From contig JAFXKY010000001.1 of assembly GCA_017531485.1 (NCBI GenBank), forward strand, positions 27,960-91,959: DNA of 64,000 nucleotides, written 5' to 3'. Under the pieces are notes generated by a model. The model searched no databases. It was not told where the DNA came from and saw nothing but the letters and a program-made list of their open reading frames with translations. This DNA is from Eubacteriaceae bacterium (lineage in GTDB: Bacteria > Bacillota > Clostridia > Eubacteriales > Anaerofustaceae). Position numbers and translations under genes: made by a program. This document shows, in pieces, positions 1-10,060 of the stretch (position 1 is the stretch's first letter; each line of letters opens with the position of its first letter).

Positions 1-3000
1 GAATGATACTGAATCCGGAATCTTTATATCTGTAAGATTATTGCAAGACCAAAAAGCATTATGGCCAATACTTGTAACAGTTCCCGGAATATCGATCATG
101 CTTAGCGAATCACATGATGAAAACATCGCATTACTAATGGACTCCAAGTCCACAGGTAATTCTACGATTTCCAAACTCACACAGTTCGAAAACGCACTAC
201 TTCCAATACTCCTTACACTATCGGGAATTTTTATGCTTTTTAAATTCGAACAGTATGAAAACGCTTGATCTCCAATCATTGTCACACTATCAGGGATAAC
301 AATGGATTCCATAGCTGTTTCATAAAATGCAAGCATACCAATATTTACCAACCCGTCTGATAAAATAATAGTTTTTAAGTTTTCACAAAACGAGAACGGT
401 CCATAACTCAATTCTTTAACACCTCCAGGAATAACAATGGAGGTTAATCCGGTGCAATTTTTAAAAGCATATTGATCAATATTTGTGAGGCTTGAAGGAA
501 GCTTTATTTCTGATAAACCTGTACACCCTTCAAACGCAAAACCACATATTGTTGTTAAACCATCAGGAAGAACAATATTTGTCATTCCTGTACGATTCTG
601 GAATGCATTTGCCTCTATTATTTTTACTGTTTCCGGAATAACGATTTTACCACTAATCCCCGGAGACGCAACTATTGCCCTTGTTAAAGCAAAATCATAA
701 ATGACGCCATCAATTGATTTGTAGTACTGATTGCCGGGTTCAATATTGATTTGTTCAAGATTAATACATCTACTAAACGAATCACCATTTATCGTTCTTA
801 CACTATTAGGCAGATTTATTTCTGTTAAAGATAAACAGCCGTTAAACGCACCCATCGATATATATTCTACACCATCTGATATGGTAACTTGTTCCAAGGA
901 TGAACAACCTGAAAAACATGAAACGTCAATCGATTTTACACTTGAAGGAATATAAATACTCCTCAATGTTTTACAATCAGCAAACGCCTCGTAGCCGAGA
1001 GCTGTTATTCCGTCAGGAACCACTACATTTACCACACCTTGCATTCTTTTAATTTTATAAGAATACCCATTAACATTTAGAGGTAACGTAACAGTTTCAT
1101 CATCTCCCAGATAAGACACCAACGTATACTCACCATTTTCGATTAAAAACATAAACCCATCAGCTGTTTCCAGGTATGACAACGTATAGCCATTGAGTTC
1201 TCCAGACTCAAAATATCCTTCTCCGTATAATACTTCACCAGTCTTGTTTGTTATCTTTCTCGCATATAATGCAATTTCGCCATAATCATTACTGCCAGGT
1301 ATCAGAATGAGATTGCTATGGTTGTTTATCACATATGGACCACTTGCATACCTGAATACATAATCACCAATTTCACACAGATTTGAGCCTAAAGTAATTT
1401 CCTTTAAACTTATACAACTATCAAATGCAGATAAACCAATCGTTTTTACACTATCTGGAAGTACAATTGATTTAAGATTTGTACAACTACTAAATGCATA
1501 ATCTCCAATAGATTCAATACTATTAGGCATTTCTACATCTAATAATCCACTGCACTGTGCAAACATCCAATTAGGTATGTACGGCACTTTGCTGGGCCAT
1601 TTTACACTTCGCAAACTTGAACATCCAGACAGAACACTTTCCTTAATGACTTCTACACTTTCAGGAATTGAAATATTTTTTAGCCTAGAGCAACCGCTAA
1701 AACAATTCTCGGATAAAATTCGTAAGCCATGCGACAATTCCATTTTTTCCATTTTACTACAATTTACAAATGCAGATCCGCCAATTGATGAAACAGTATC
1801 CGGAATACTGAGCGATTCCATTCCCCAACCAGCAAAAGCATATTCTGGAATTTCGTTTGTTCCCGATGCAATTGACAAGTGTCCATAATATCCTGTTGCA
1901 GATGAATATGTCACTGTTAAATCATTTACTGAATATTCATCATTTTTCCCATAGAAATACACATCATTTGTCAAAGTAAACTTCGCGGTAACTCCATCAA
2001 AAACATTTAACTCCACAGCTACAATACTATGTGGAAGATTAATCTCCGTAAGATTGTCGAGACCGTAGAAGACACCCTTTTCCAATTCAGTTTCACCCTC
2101 ATCAATATTGATCGTCTTCAGGCTCTGGGGCACATACGTTCTGTTTGCCTCATATCCGCCGGCGCCGAACACCCAGCCGATCCAGTTATAATCAGGATCT
2201 TCGAATGACAGACCAATAAACGGGAGAGTGATCTCTTCGAGGTTTCCGCAGTCAGCGAATGCGCCGAGTTCGATGAAGAGTTCCATCTGATTGTCGCTCG
2301 GAACTACGATATTCTTCGCCCTGATACCTGCGAATGAATATGATCCGATATCTGAAAGGGTTCCCGGAAGGGTAATGTCACCGATTCCCGAATACGCAAA
2401 CGCATAATCATATATTCCCTTTATCTCACTCGTTTCGCTTACAGGAATATGGTCAAGTGACGTACAGCCGTAGAATGAGAACTCGGAGATCTCAATGATC
2501 GTATCCGGAAGTGCGATTTCGCTGAGGGATGTGCAGTTATAGAACGCACCTTCATAAATACCCGTAAGGCGGTTTCCTTCCGCAAATGTCACTTTCTTCA
2601 GGTTATGACATTCCGCAAACGCATAGTAATCAATGGATACAACGCTCGCAGGAATTGTTATCTCCGCAATGTTCTTCGCATTATAGAATGCCCTGTATCC
2701 GAGGGTAAGGATGTTGGCATCTGACGGGAAGTTCACTGCCGTAAGTGCCGTGTTTTCGAACGCACCGAAGCCTATCACTTCCACGCTTGACGGCACACTA
2801 AGCACACCTTCCATCTTTGCAGGAACAGCAATGAGTTTTCTGCCGTCCTTGCTCATAAGAAGGCCGTTTTGTGATGAATACCACGCGTTGTCCGCGCTTA
2901 CTTCAAATTTATCAAGGCTTTCAAGTCCTACAAATGCGTATTCACCGATATATCCTACATTTGCGGGAATATATACGCTTGTCAGTCCTGTGTTATAAAA

Positions 3001-6000
3001 TACGTTGCTTCCTATATACAGATCTTCTCCCGCACCTAAGCTCATGCTTGTCAATGACGAGATATCCCTGAACGCGTTATGATTTATGAGTTTTACGCTG
3101 TCGGGGATCGTCACACCTGTAAGCTTACTGCCTGCAAACGCCTGTTCGGGGATCTCTTTAAGTAAGATACCGTCTTCAAACGTCACATTAATAAGTCCGC
3201 TTTCATAGAATACCCTGCTTCCCATCGTCGTAAGTGACTTCGGAAGTGTAATTGACGCGAGGGATTTAGTCCGTGCAAAAGCGCTCTGTTCGAGCACCTT
3301 CAGGTTACTTCCGGGCGCAAACGAAATGCTGTTAAGCGGAGTATCGGAAAAAGCTTCCCTTCCGATAAATGTGACAGATGCAGGAATCGCGATGCTTTCA
3401 AGTTTACTCGTACTGAATGTATACGCCTGAATGCTCGTAAGTGTATCGGGAAGAATTATGTTCCTCACACTGGTTCCATAGAATGCATGTCCACCGATAC
3501 CTACAATATCAGCACCGAAGCTGAGGCTTGTAAGGTCCACATTTTCAGCACTTCCCGTATATTTTATTACAGATACTTTTCCGCTGTTAAGCTTCGCGTA
3601 CTGCCAGTCGCCTTCTGTATGTACAGACTGAACGCCTACGTAGTATCCGGACAGACCTTCATCCCAGTTTTCGTCAAGATACATGGGAAGGAAGTCTCCT
3701 GTAAAGTACAGTTTCAGGTTTTCAGCACCGTGGAAAGCAAAGCTTCCTATATGTTCCGTTCCAACAGGGAGAGTAAGATTGTCGAGAGATTTACATCCGT
3801 AAAATGCAGATCTTCCGATATCAACAAGAGTTTCGGGAACAGAAATCGTTGCAAGATTTTCACAGAACCGGAATGCATAATTACCGATACTTGTTATCTT
3901 CGCATCTGCAAAATCTATACGCTGAAGTTTTCTCATACCTTCAAATCCGTGAGCCGAAATGCTTGTAAGTGCTGTTCCCTGCTCAAATGTAATACTTGTT
4001 ATACTACTACAGCCATCAAACAGATAAGCGGGGATAATATCAAGCTTGCTGTTACGGGCAAACGTTACATTTGTGAGGTTTTCACATCCCTCGAACACTC
4101 CCTGAGCCATAGTGGATACATTCGACGGGATACGGAATGATGTGAGTCCCGAATTGGTGAAAGCAGCATAGCTGAGTCTCGGAAGTGCCGCATTGTCGCT
4201 GATATTTACACTTGTCATACTGTAATCCCCTGAGAATGAGTATCTTCCGATCTGCATGATGCTGTCGGGGAATGAGAAATATGTAAGGCGGATGTTCTGA
4301 GCAAAACCGTAGTCCTTGATCTCAACAAGGCCGTTTGCGGTATTGTATGAATTCACGTTCTGACAATCATAAAAGCCGTATGCTTCAACGAATTCAACAG
4401 ATGAAGGAATTGTGATATTTGTCAGTTTATATGATCCGTAGAACGATGCTTCACCGACTGTCCTGACCGTATCGGGAATATTGAACGCTGTCATCTCTTT
4501 GCCCGCAGGATATGCAACGATCATATCTTTTGAAGCACTATAAACAACACCGTCCGTTGAAACATAATTTTTGTTTCCTTCGCTGACAGTTATTCCAATA
4601 AGGTTATGTGATGACGCAAACGCCCCACCACCTAAGTATTCTACTGACGCAGGAATATTTACATCCGTAAGTCCGCTGTTGCGGAACGCATAGCTTCCGA
4701 TAGTCCTGAGATTGTCGGGGAGAGTGATCTTTGTAAGGGATGAAACTGCCCTATGCAATATTCCGTCATCAAGAGCAAATGCCTTTGAACCGATGCTGTC
4801 AAGACTGCTGTTTTCACCGAAAGTTACGCTCTTGAGATTATACGTCTGCTTAAACGCCTCATCGCCGATTATCATTACCGATGACGGTATATCAATACTT
4901 TCAATGGGAGTATTGAAAAACGCCTCGCGCCCGATAACCGTAAGCTTGCTGTTTTCTTCAAATTCAACAGTGGCAATGCCTGACATGGCGAATGCTGATG
5001 CATCGATGTTTGAGATATTATCGGGAATGACTATCTCTGTAAGCGAATGATCCAATGCAAACGCAGATCCGCTTATAGTCGTGAGACCATCTCCGATAGT
5101 GACATCTTTCAGTATTTCACAGCTTGAAAACGCGGATATACCTATGCTCGTTACTGTATCCGGAATATTTAACTTTTCCAACATACTGCTTTGGAAAGCA
5201 TTATTTCCGATAGTCACTACCTTATTAAGGTTTACTGATGAATTCCTCGTATACCCAAACGCACAGTTTCCCACGGTTCGCACTGAATCAGGCACTGTAT
5301 ATGTTCCTTTCAGACCCGCAGGATATGCAACAAGTGTCGTGCCTGTTTTATTAAACAATACTCCGTCTTTCGACGCGAAATGATCGTTTCCGCCTCTGAC
5401 GGTAATTGCTGTAAGCGATGTGGTTCCGAAAAGTGCTGATCCGTTCATTGAACGGAGATTTTTCGGCACTTCAAATCGCATAAGTCTGCTGCATCCTGTA
5501 AATGCATAATCTCCTACTGTCGTAAGTTTGCTGTCGCCGTCGAACAATACTGCAGAAAGCCTTGCATTCTGCGCAAAAGCATTCTTTCCTATTGTCGTTA
5601 CAGTTTCCGGAATGCGAATCTCAAGAAGATTTGTACATCCCGAAAAAGCATTTTCGTTTATTACCTTCAGTTTCTGCGGAAGGTTGATATTTCTCAGGCG
5701 GCTTTCTCCGGAAAACGCTCCGACACCTATTGAACTGACCACCTTTCCGTCGATCTTATCGGGGATAGTAATGAATCTGCGGTGTCCCGTATATGAACGG
5801 ATCTCTACGCTTCCGTCATCAAGTGTCACACATGTATACGGCACGCTGTCATCTTCATTCGCCCATTTTGCATAAAGCGTCAGGTCCGTTGAGAATACGT
5901 CTTCGCACCACTGAAGTTCTTCAGTACACTGCTCATCATAATACCATCCGTCAAACACCGCATAAAGTCTTTCAGGCTCAGGAATGTCCTGAAGGGTATG

Positions 6001-7389
6001 TTCCCTGATAAATATCTGCTTGGTATTTTCGAGTTCGTCCGTCTGCATGTTGAACGTAACGGTTCCCTTTTCTTCTATAAGAAGTGCACTTGCATCGATG
6101 GCTCCGTAACCGTACATCCAGTCTTCACCGGGGCTTCCGATGTCATATGCAGATGCATACAATACTTCCTTTACATAATCAACAGTCACATACTTATTCT
6201 GCTGTTCCATAAGCGCAAGTGTACCGGCAACTGCAGGAGAAGCGAGAGATGTTCCGTGCATATTGCCGTAAACACCGTCTTTGAGTGTGGTATATGTAGT
6301 TCCGGGGGCCACGATCTGAACGTTGTCACCGTAGTTTGAGTAATCCGCAAGCTCCCAGCTATCCTGTTTAAGTGCACCGACGCCGATTACGTTTTCATCA
6401 GCTGCCGGCCACGTAAGCCTTGTTGACGCTTCGTTTCCTGCCGCCGCAACCATAATAATATCGTTGTCGATTCCGAGGTGTGTCGCTTCCGCAAACGGGT
6501 TAACCGGTTCAGTAGTTCCGAATGACATATTTACTACATCTGCCTGCCTTTCAATGGCATAATAAAGCCCGAACACGAGGTCTGACGTTCTTGCAAATGT
6601 TCCGTTAGCATCACACTCTGCCTTGATTACAAGAAGCTGTGCATTCGGTGCAATACCCGTAATGCCGCTTCCGTTCATTCCTGCTGCAATAACGCCCGCA
6701 ACTGCAGTACCATGCCCTTGCTCGTCCTCAATAAGAGAATAATCGTATGTTCCGTTTTCCGTCGTATAGTCTTTCAGGACCTTATCTTCCGTTGCGTTGT
6801 ATGAATATTCGCTGATTTTTCCCGCAAACTCCGGATGATCCGTGTCAATACCCGTATCGATAACGGCTACCGTCACGTTATTACCCATATAGTTCGACCA
6901 TACCGTATCCATATTCATATAATTGAGGTATGTCTGCATCGGGTACAGTTCATCCGAAACCGTATATCTCGATGCCTGCGGAAGTCTTTCCGAAATGATC
7001 TCGTCAGAAATCTCATCAACATCAGCTATATCTGCCTTATAGTCGATGGAGAATTCCGAAAGCATTTTCTTGTTGTTTTCGTCCTCATAAATGTCATGTA
7101 CAGTCAGACCGTCTTTGAGAGTAAGAGTTGCAAAACTTCCGTCATCAGTAATTCGGAGCGTTGCATCCAGCTTTCTTGCAAGGCTTTCCGCCCTGCCTTT
7201 TGACGTGCGATATAAAACAATGGTGCTTTCGTCGTAATCTCCCGCACGCGTGTCAAGCTCCGTAAGAGCTGACTCACGAATTCCGTCAAGCCTTATGTCG
7301 TTGATGACATATGCTCCGAACAGGAGAGTACATAAAAGCACCACCGTGAATATAAAACCTATTTTCTTTACCGATCTCTTGTCTGTCAT
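1..7389 (-). CDS. Exported subtilase (S8) fused to BspA-type leucine-rich repeats, 3' end outside window
   Basis: The frame is open from an ATG at 7389 (preceded by a GGAGG site) to the window edge, giving at least 2,460 residues. An N-terminal hydrophobic segment (about residues 9-30) is followed by a propeptide-like stretch. An S8 peptidase domain then shows all three catalytic motifs: Asp in VIDTGIDTDH near residue 177, His in GHGTAVAG near 224, Ser in GTSLASP near 377. An InlB/Listeria-Bacteroides-type repeat (GWYYDEQCTE) lies near residues 440-505. From about 545 onward there are dozens of 22-24 residue BspA-type LRRs (patterns like IPDTVTSIG.AF). Known BspA LRR proteins are surface adhesins; the fused protease suggests a cell-surface or secreted protein that binds and cuts partners, which is inference. 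The 3' part (below about 2.1 kb) looks AT-richer than the rest. Confidence 0.93.
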   Translation of the reverse strand, partial: MTDKRSVKKIGFIFTVVLLCTLLFGAYVINDIRLDGIRESALTELDTRAGDYDESTIVLYRTSKGRAESLARKLDATLRITDDGSFATLTLKDGLTVHDIYEDENNKKMLSEFSIDYKADIADVDEISDEIISERLPQASRYTVSDELYPMQTYLNYMNMDTVWSNYMGNNVTVAVIDTGIDTDHPEFAGKISEYSYNATEDKVLKDYTTENGTYDYSLIEDEQGHGTAVAGVIAAGMNGSGITGIAPNAQLLVIKAECDANGTFARTSDLVFGLYYAIERQADVVNMSFGTTEPVNPFAEATHLGIDNDIIMVAAAGNEASTRLTWPAADENVIGVGALKQDSWELADYSNYGDNVQIVAPGTTYTTLKDGVYGNMHGTSLASPAVAGTLALMEQQNKYVTVDYVKEVLYASAYDIGSPGEDWMYGYGAIDASALLIEEKGTVTFNMQTDELENTKQIFIREHTLQDIPEPERLYAVFDGWYYDEQCTEELQWCEDVFSTDLTLYAKWANEDDSVPYTCVTLDDGSVEIRSYTGHRRFITIPDKIDGKVVSSIGVGAFSGESRLRNINLPQKLKVINENAFSGCTNLLEIRIPETVTTIGKNAFAQNARLSAVLFDGDSKLTTVGDYAFTGCSRLMRFEVPKNLRSMNGSALFGTTSLTAITVRGGNDHFASKDGVLFNKTGTTLVAYPAGLKGTYTVPDSVRTVGNCAFGYTRNSSVNLNKVVTIGNNAFQSSMLEKLNIPDTVTSIGISAFSSCEILKDVTIGDGLTTISGSAFALDHSLTEIVIPDNISNIDASAFAMSGIATVEFEENSKLTVIGREAFFNTPIESIDIPSSVMIIGDEAFKQTYNLKSVTFGENSSLDSIGSKAFALDDGILHRAVSSLTKITLPDNLRTIGSYAFRNSGLTDVNIPASVEYLGGGAFASSHNLIGITVSEGNKNYVSTDGVVYSASKDMIVAYPAGKEMTAFNIPDTVRTVGEASFYGSYKLTNITIPSSVEFVEAYGFYDCQNVNSYNTANGLVEIKDYGFAQNIRLTYFSFPDSIMQIGRYSFSGDYSMTSVNISDNAALPRLSYAAFTNSGLTSFRIPSNVSTMAQGVFEGCENLTNVTFARNSKLDIIPAYLFDGCSSITSITFEQGTALTSISAHGFEGMRKLQRIDFADAKITSIGNYAFRFCENLATISVPETLVDIGRSAFYGCKSLDNLTLPVGTEHIGSFAFHGAENLKLYFTGDFLPMYLDENWDEGLSGYYVGVQSVHTEGDWQYAKLNSGKVSVIKYTGSAENVDLTSLSFGADIVGIGGHAFYGTSVRNIILPDTLTSIQAYTFSTSKLESIAIPASVTFIGREAFSDTPLNSISFAPGSNLKVLEQSAFARTKSLASITLPKSLTTMGSRVFYESGLINVTFEDGILLKEIPEQAFAGSKLTGVTIPDSVKLINHNAFRDISSLTSMSLGAGEDLYIGSNVFYNTGLTSVYIPANVGYIGEYAFVGLESLDKFEVSADNAWYSSQNGLLMSKDGRKLIAVPAKMEGVLSVPSSVEVIGFGAFENTALTAVNFPSDANILTLGYRAFYNAKNIAEITIPASVVSIDYYAFAECHNLKKVTFAEGNRLTGIYEGAFYNCTSLSEIALPDTIIEISEFSFYGCTSLDHIPVSETSEIKGIYDYAFAYSGIGDITLPGTLSDIGSYSFAGIRAKNIVVPSDNQMELFIELGAFADCGNLEEITLPFIGLSFEDPDYNWIGWVFGAGGYEANRTYVPQSLKTINIDEGETELEKGVFYGLDNLTEINLPHSIVAVELNVFDGVTAKFTLTNDVYFYGKNDEYSVNDLTVTYSSATGYYGHLSIASGTNEIPEYAFAGWGMESLSIPDTVSSIGGSAFVNCSKMEKMELSHGLRILSENCFSGCSRLKNISIPESVEVIKESVLSGCSSLRSVKWPSKVPYIPNWMFAQCSGLLDVEMPNSIESIGDYAFSSCTNLKSIVLPDSVKTIGLSAFDSCISLKEITLGSNLCEIGDYVFRYASGPYVINNHSNLILIPGSNDYGEIALYARKITNKTGEVLYGEGYFESGELNGYTLSYLETADGFMFLIENGEYTLVSYLGDDETVTLPLNVNGYSYKIKRMQGVVNVVVPDGITALGYEAFADCKTLRSIYIPSSVKSIDVSCFSGCSSLEQVTISDGVEYISMGAFNGCLSLTEINLPNSVRTINGDSFSRCINLEQINIEPGNQYYKSIDGVIYDFALTRAIVASPGISGKIVIPETVKIIEANAFQNRTGMTNIVLPDGLTTICGFAFEGCTGLSEIKLPSSLTNIDQYAFKNCTGLTSIVIPGGVKELSYGPFSFCENLKTIILSDGLVNIGMLAFYETAMESIVIPDSVTMIGDQAFSYCSNLKSIKIPDSVRSIGSSAFSNCVSLEIVELPVDLESISNAMFSSCDSLSMIDIPGTVTSIGHNAFWSCNNLTDIKIPDSVSF

Positions 7390-7459
7390 TTTATCCTCCG
7401 CTTGATTCAAGTAATTAACACATCATTATATTGCTAAAATTATTATATCTGTAAATTGG

Positions 7460-7489
7460 ATTATACACCCGCCTTCACTTTAATTGCAA
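7460..7489 (-). promoter_or_regulatory. Sigma-70-type promoter of the subtilase-LRR gene
   Basis: Read on the minus strand, TTGCAA (7489-7484) is followed after 18 nt by TATAAT (7465-7460), about 70 nt upstream of the subtilase start. The rest of 7390-7556 is AT-rich leader with no other clear signal. Confidence 0.6.
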
Positions 7490-7556
7490 CAATAAATGTA
7501 TATTTTGCGAATATTTTGTAAATATCCCATATGTTAATCAACTTTTGAAGGAATAC

Positions 7557-7628
7557 AAAAAAATCCCCCTTTCTCGTTTTCAAGGAGTTGTTCTCCTCTA
7601 ATATAAGCACCGAGAAAGGGGAGATTTT
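7557..7628 (-). terminator. Long terminator hairpin ending the left Rhs-associated cassette
   Basis: An inverted repeat pairs an ATCTCCCCTTTCTCG arm with CGAGAAAGGGGGAT, with a small GGAG/CTCC hairpin in the loop, and is followed on the minus strand by seven U residues. The same C-rich/TTTCTC motif recurs at 9266-9311 and 10981-11024, so it is a family signature of these cassettes. Confidence 0.75.
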
Positions 7629-7696
7629 AAGTGTTAATACATTTAAAATGTAAATTGAAATAATGATTTTTTAAACAAAGATTTTTCCAAGAAGAT

Positions 7697-8239
7697 TCAC
7701 CTTTTCCATACTCTGTCTGATCCCGACTGAATAGCATTGTTTAATCTATACCACATATCTTCCGGCATAAACTTTCTCATTTCAGACCAATTTTTGGCAG
7801 AATACTGAAACACGACTCTATTTTTGTTAATCTCCTGAAACAACTCCCTGAATTTCTTCTGTTCATTTTGAATCGTGCTAATAAAAATCAGCGGTTCCGT
7901 AAAGTACTTAGTTGAAACTCCATACTTTCTAATCGATTTCCACGAAATCTCATACTCTTGAATAAAAAGGCCATAACAAGTTACTCCGCGTTCAGTCATC
8001 TTGATCTTCAAAAATAATTGTGTATATAAACCATTTTTGAGTGATACCACATCAAGCGAAATAATCATAGCCGAAACAAATGCAATTAGAAAAAAACCAC
8101 CCGAATCTTTACGCAAAAAAACAAAATAATCCAAGAAATAAAAGATCAAGTACAAATACAAAGCATGAAAAAATAATAAACTAATTATCATGTGCACTGC
8201 TACTTTTCTATCAAATGCTCTCATAAGTTTCATCTCCAT
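7697..8239 (-). CDS. Small two-TM membrane protein with PH-like domain, possible immunity protein
   Basis: About 180 residues. Two hydrophobic segments lie in the first 70 residues (around 15-40 and 48-65), followed by a soluble beta-rich part with an ISWKSI motif and a C-terminal MPEDMW motif. This layout (membrane hairpin then bacterial PH-like beta barrel) matches its upstream neighbour at 8317-8823, which ends IPAHLW, so the two look like distant paralogues. Position directly behind a broken Rhs toxin tip suggests an orphan immunity or immunity-like gene; the sequence gives no direct proof. The start is uncertain: ATGs at 8239 and 8224 are both possible, the latter having GGAG nine bases upstream. 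The region is AT-rich compared with housekeeping genes in the window. Confidence 0.7.
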   Translation of the reverse strand: MEMKLMRAFDRKVAVHMIISLLFFHALYLYLIFYFLDYFVFLRKDSGGFFLIAFVSAMIISLDVVSLKNGLYTQLFLKIKMTERGVTCYGLFIQEYEISWKSIRKYGVSTKYFTEPLIFISTIQNEQKKFRELFQEINKNRVVFQYSAKNWSEMRKFMPEDMWYRLNNAIQSGSDRVWKR

Positions 8240-8316
8240 TTACCTAAGATTTTCCGTACGGTAATAGTTATGCGTTGTAGCACGTATTGTCATAGTGGTA
8301 GTCTTTCTCGAGCAGA

Positions 8317-8823
8317 TTAACTATACCATGGTTTATTTTTCCATAGATGAGCAGGAATGAGTTGTAAAAGCTTTTTTTCATCAACAGCATATACAGGGAG
8401 CACAAAATCACAAATATCTTTTTCATTATGCTTTTCGCCATCTAAAAAGATTCTACATGACTTTGTGCCATGCCAAATATCTTTACTAAAATATACTGCA
8501 GAGACATTTTCCCAACTGATTTGCTTTTCAATTAAACCGTCGTATTTAAAATACAGAATTCCTTCTGTTGAAACAACAATCTTAGCGTGCATTATACGGA
8601 ACATAAAACTAATTACAACATATAACGCAACGACGGCTAAAGGAAGAGCAATCAAAAATTGCAAGAACGTTTTTTTTGAAGAATTATCTAACAATACCCA
8701 TAGGGCTAATGCAACAAACAAAGAGCCCAGTATCACAAAAAATATTATCCCTATTTTTCCGACTTCGTAAGTGGGCCAGTATGTAATACTGTTTTCAGTA
8801 TATTTTGCTTGAAACCTCTTCAT
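8317..8823 (-). CDS. Small two-TM membrane protein with PH-like domain, Rhs-cassette associated
   Basis: About 168 residues from the ATG at 8823, chosen because GGGAG precedes it by eight bases; an earlier ATG at 8847 lacks this. Two transmembrane helices (about residues 20-42 and 52-72) precede a beta-rich domain with an ISWENVSAVYF motif typical of YcxB/bPH-like folds, ending in IPAHLW. It lies just after the stop-broken Rhs tip at 8960-9262 and before the related gene at 7697-8239. In known Rhs loci this slot usually holds the immunity gene; here function is inferred only from context. 8824-8959 holds the decayed end of the Rhs tip in shifted frames. Confidence 0.7.
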   Translation of the reverse strand: MKRFQAKYTENSITYWPTYEVGKIGIIFFVILGSLFVALALWVLLDNSSKKTFLQFLIALPLAVVALYVVISFMFRIMHAKIVVSTEGILYFKYDGLIEKQISWENVSAVYFSKDIWHGTKSCRIFLDGEKHNEKDICDFVLPVYAVDEKKLLQLIPAHLWKNKPWYS

Positions 8824-8959
8824 AGTTAAAATCTCCCTAAACTTCACTTTAAAAAGTATGTCATTACAATCTCGGCCGCTGTATTAAAAAACGATGCATC
8901 AAAACCAATAATAAGCGAGCAGATAGAGTCAAAAACGTAACTTCCGATATCCCAATATG

Positions 8960-9262
8960 TCAGTCATACGCACTTATAAACCTACCGGTCTCCGGATCAT
9001 AATACCTTGAATTGAGATAATATAATCCACTTTCACTATCGTAGTAGTATCCCCTGTAACGGAACGGATTCAGCTGTCCAACAGCCGTAAGTGAACTTTC
9101 TGCTGTTGTGAGTTTTCCCCAGTCATCATACTCATAGGTTGCAACAACCGTCTTGTTCGTATCAATTATCTTGACGATGTCTCCCTGCAAGTTTTTGAGG
9201 TAGAAATAATCCTTGTTCGTTGCCTTATCTTTAAAGCCGATGAGGGATCCATTACCGTCATA
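8960..9262 (-). pseudogene. Orphan Rhs-repeat core tip, truncated
   Basis: About 100 codons encode the end of an Rhs repeat-associated core: YDGNGSLIGF at the start, YEYDDWGKLT in the middle and SRYYDPETGRF at the end, where a stop follows immediately. The 5' end has no proper start; the frame is closed by TGA directly before the YDGNG codons. Beyond the stop, another frame continues with toxin-leader-like sequence for about 37 codons (YWDIGSYVFDS), so a frameshift probably separated tip and toxin. Known Rhs loci accumulate such displaced C-terminal tips downstream of an intact rhs gene by recombination; no intact rhs is in this window. Confidence 0.85.
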
Positions 9263-9265
9263 TCA

Positions 9266-9311
9266 GGATTTCTCCCCCTCTCCGACAAAGGCTGAGAAAG
9301 GGGGGATTTTA
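9266..9311 (-). terminator. C-rich TTTCTC terminator-like repeat at Rhs cassette boundary (copy 1)
   Basis: The minus strand reads ATCCCCCCTTTCTC, a short loop, then GAGAGGGGGAGAAAT, an imperfect hairpin. It sits between the 227-aa class gene upstream and the next Rhs tip. It joins the Rhs tip through the same bases (AAATCCTGATATGACGG) as the copy at 10981-11024. Confidence 0.6.
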
Positions 9312-9388
9312 AGTCTTTTACTGGAACATTATGAAAGAAATATTTTAATACATTTCTATTACATAATATAGTTCACTACATAAAAAAT

Positions 9389-10060
9389 TTACGCAATATA
9401 CAAAACCTTGCATATTTCATATAAAGTGTATTCAGTCGTATCATTCATTTGAACTTGGCATTGAACTTCAACATTTACTTTTATTTCACGCGTATCTATA
9501 AGCTTCACTATCGCTATCTTTCTCTTACCTTTTTTATTAACTTTTATAATTCTGCATTTTCCAACTACCACAGGTAGTGGTTCATCATTAGGCGAAAGAT
9601 AATACTTGATATTGTGTTGGTTTATTTTTTTATATTTTGCTTTGAAGCTTTTTGTTTTTACAAAGAAAAAACAAAACACAGTAATTGCCATGTAAAAAAT
9701 AACATGAATAACACCACACGCAATTGATAGATTTTCATCAATGAGATATGTTGGAATCCACAGGAGTGAATACAGCACAAAGCCTGAAAACTTCAGTTTT
9801 TCACAAAGAAACATTTCCTTCGGAATACCTTTTTCATTTATATTTTCAAGATTTTTAAATAAAAAACTATATTTTTCAAATTTCAGGCAATCCTCCTCCG
9901 GATAATCTTTTATTACCTCCCTGTAATTATCCACATTTCCATATTCATATGACATATGAAACATCATAACAGAAATCATCCATAGAATATGGGCTAAAAG
10001 CCGTTTAGACAACAAGAACATCATGAATAATGCTTCTAATACAAACAGTACATCTTTCAT
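9389..10060 (-). CDS. Membrane protein, candidate immunity protein paired with broken Rhs toxin
   Basis: About 223 residues, with several hydrophobic segments (around 5-30, 90-115 and 118-142) and a basic, beta-rich C-terminal third (LPVVVGKCRIIKVNKKGKRK). The ATG at 10060 overlaps the stop of the upstream Rhs-toxin remnant in an ATGA arrangement, with GGTGG upstream, so translation was probably coupled. Such coupling is typical of toxin-immunity pairs, which makes an immunity role plausible, but no known immunity family is recognised. It is AT-rich like the surrounding cassettes. Confidence 0.7.
   Translation of the reverse strand: MKDVLFVLEALFMMFLLSKRLLAHILWMISVMMFHMSYEYGNVDNYREVIKDYPEEDCLKFEKYSFLFKNLENINEKGIPKEMFLCEKLKFSGFVLYSLLWIPTYLIDENLSIACGVIHVIFYMAITVFCFFFVKTKSFKAKYKKINQHNIKYYLSPNDEPLPVVVGKCRIIKVNKKGKRKIAIVKLIDTREIKVNVEVQCQVQMNDTTEYTLYEICKVLYIA

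Noticed and set aside
3487..4140. Open plus-strand frame of 217 codons inside the LRR gene
   Set aside because: Lies antisense to the subtilase-LRR coding frame, has no ribosome site and an implausible Cys/Arg-rich composition; a shadow of the repeat codons.
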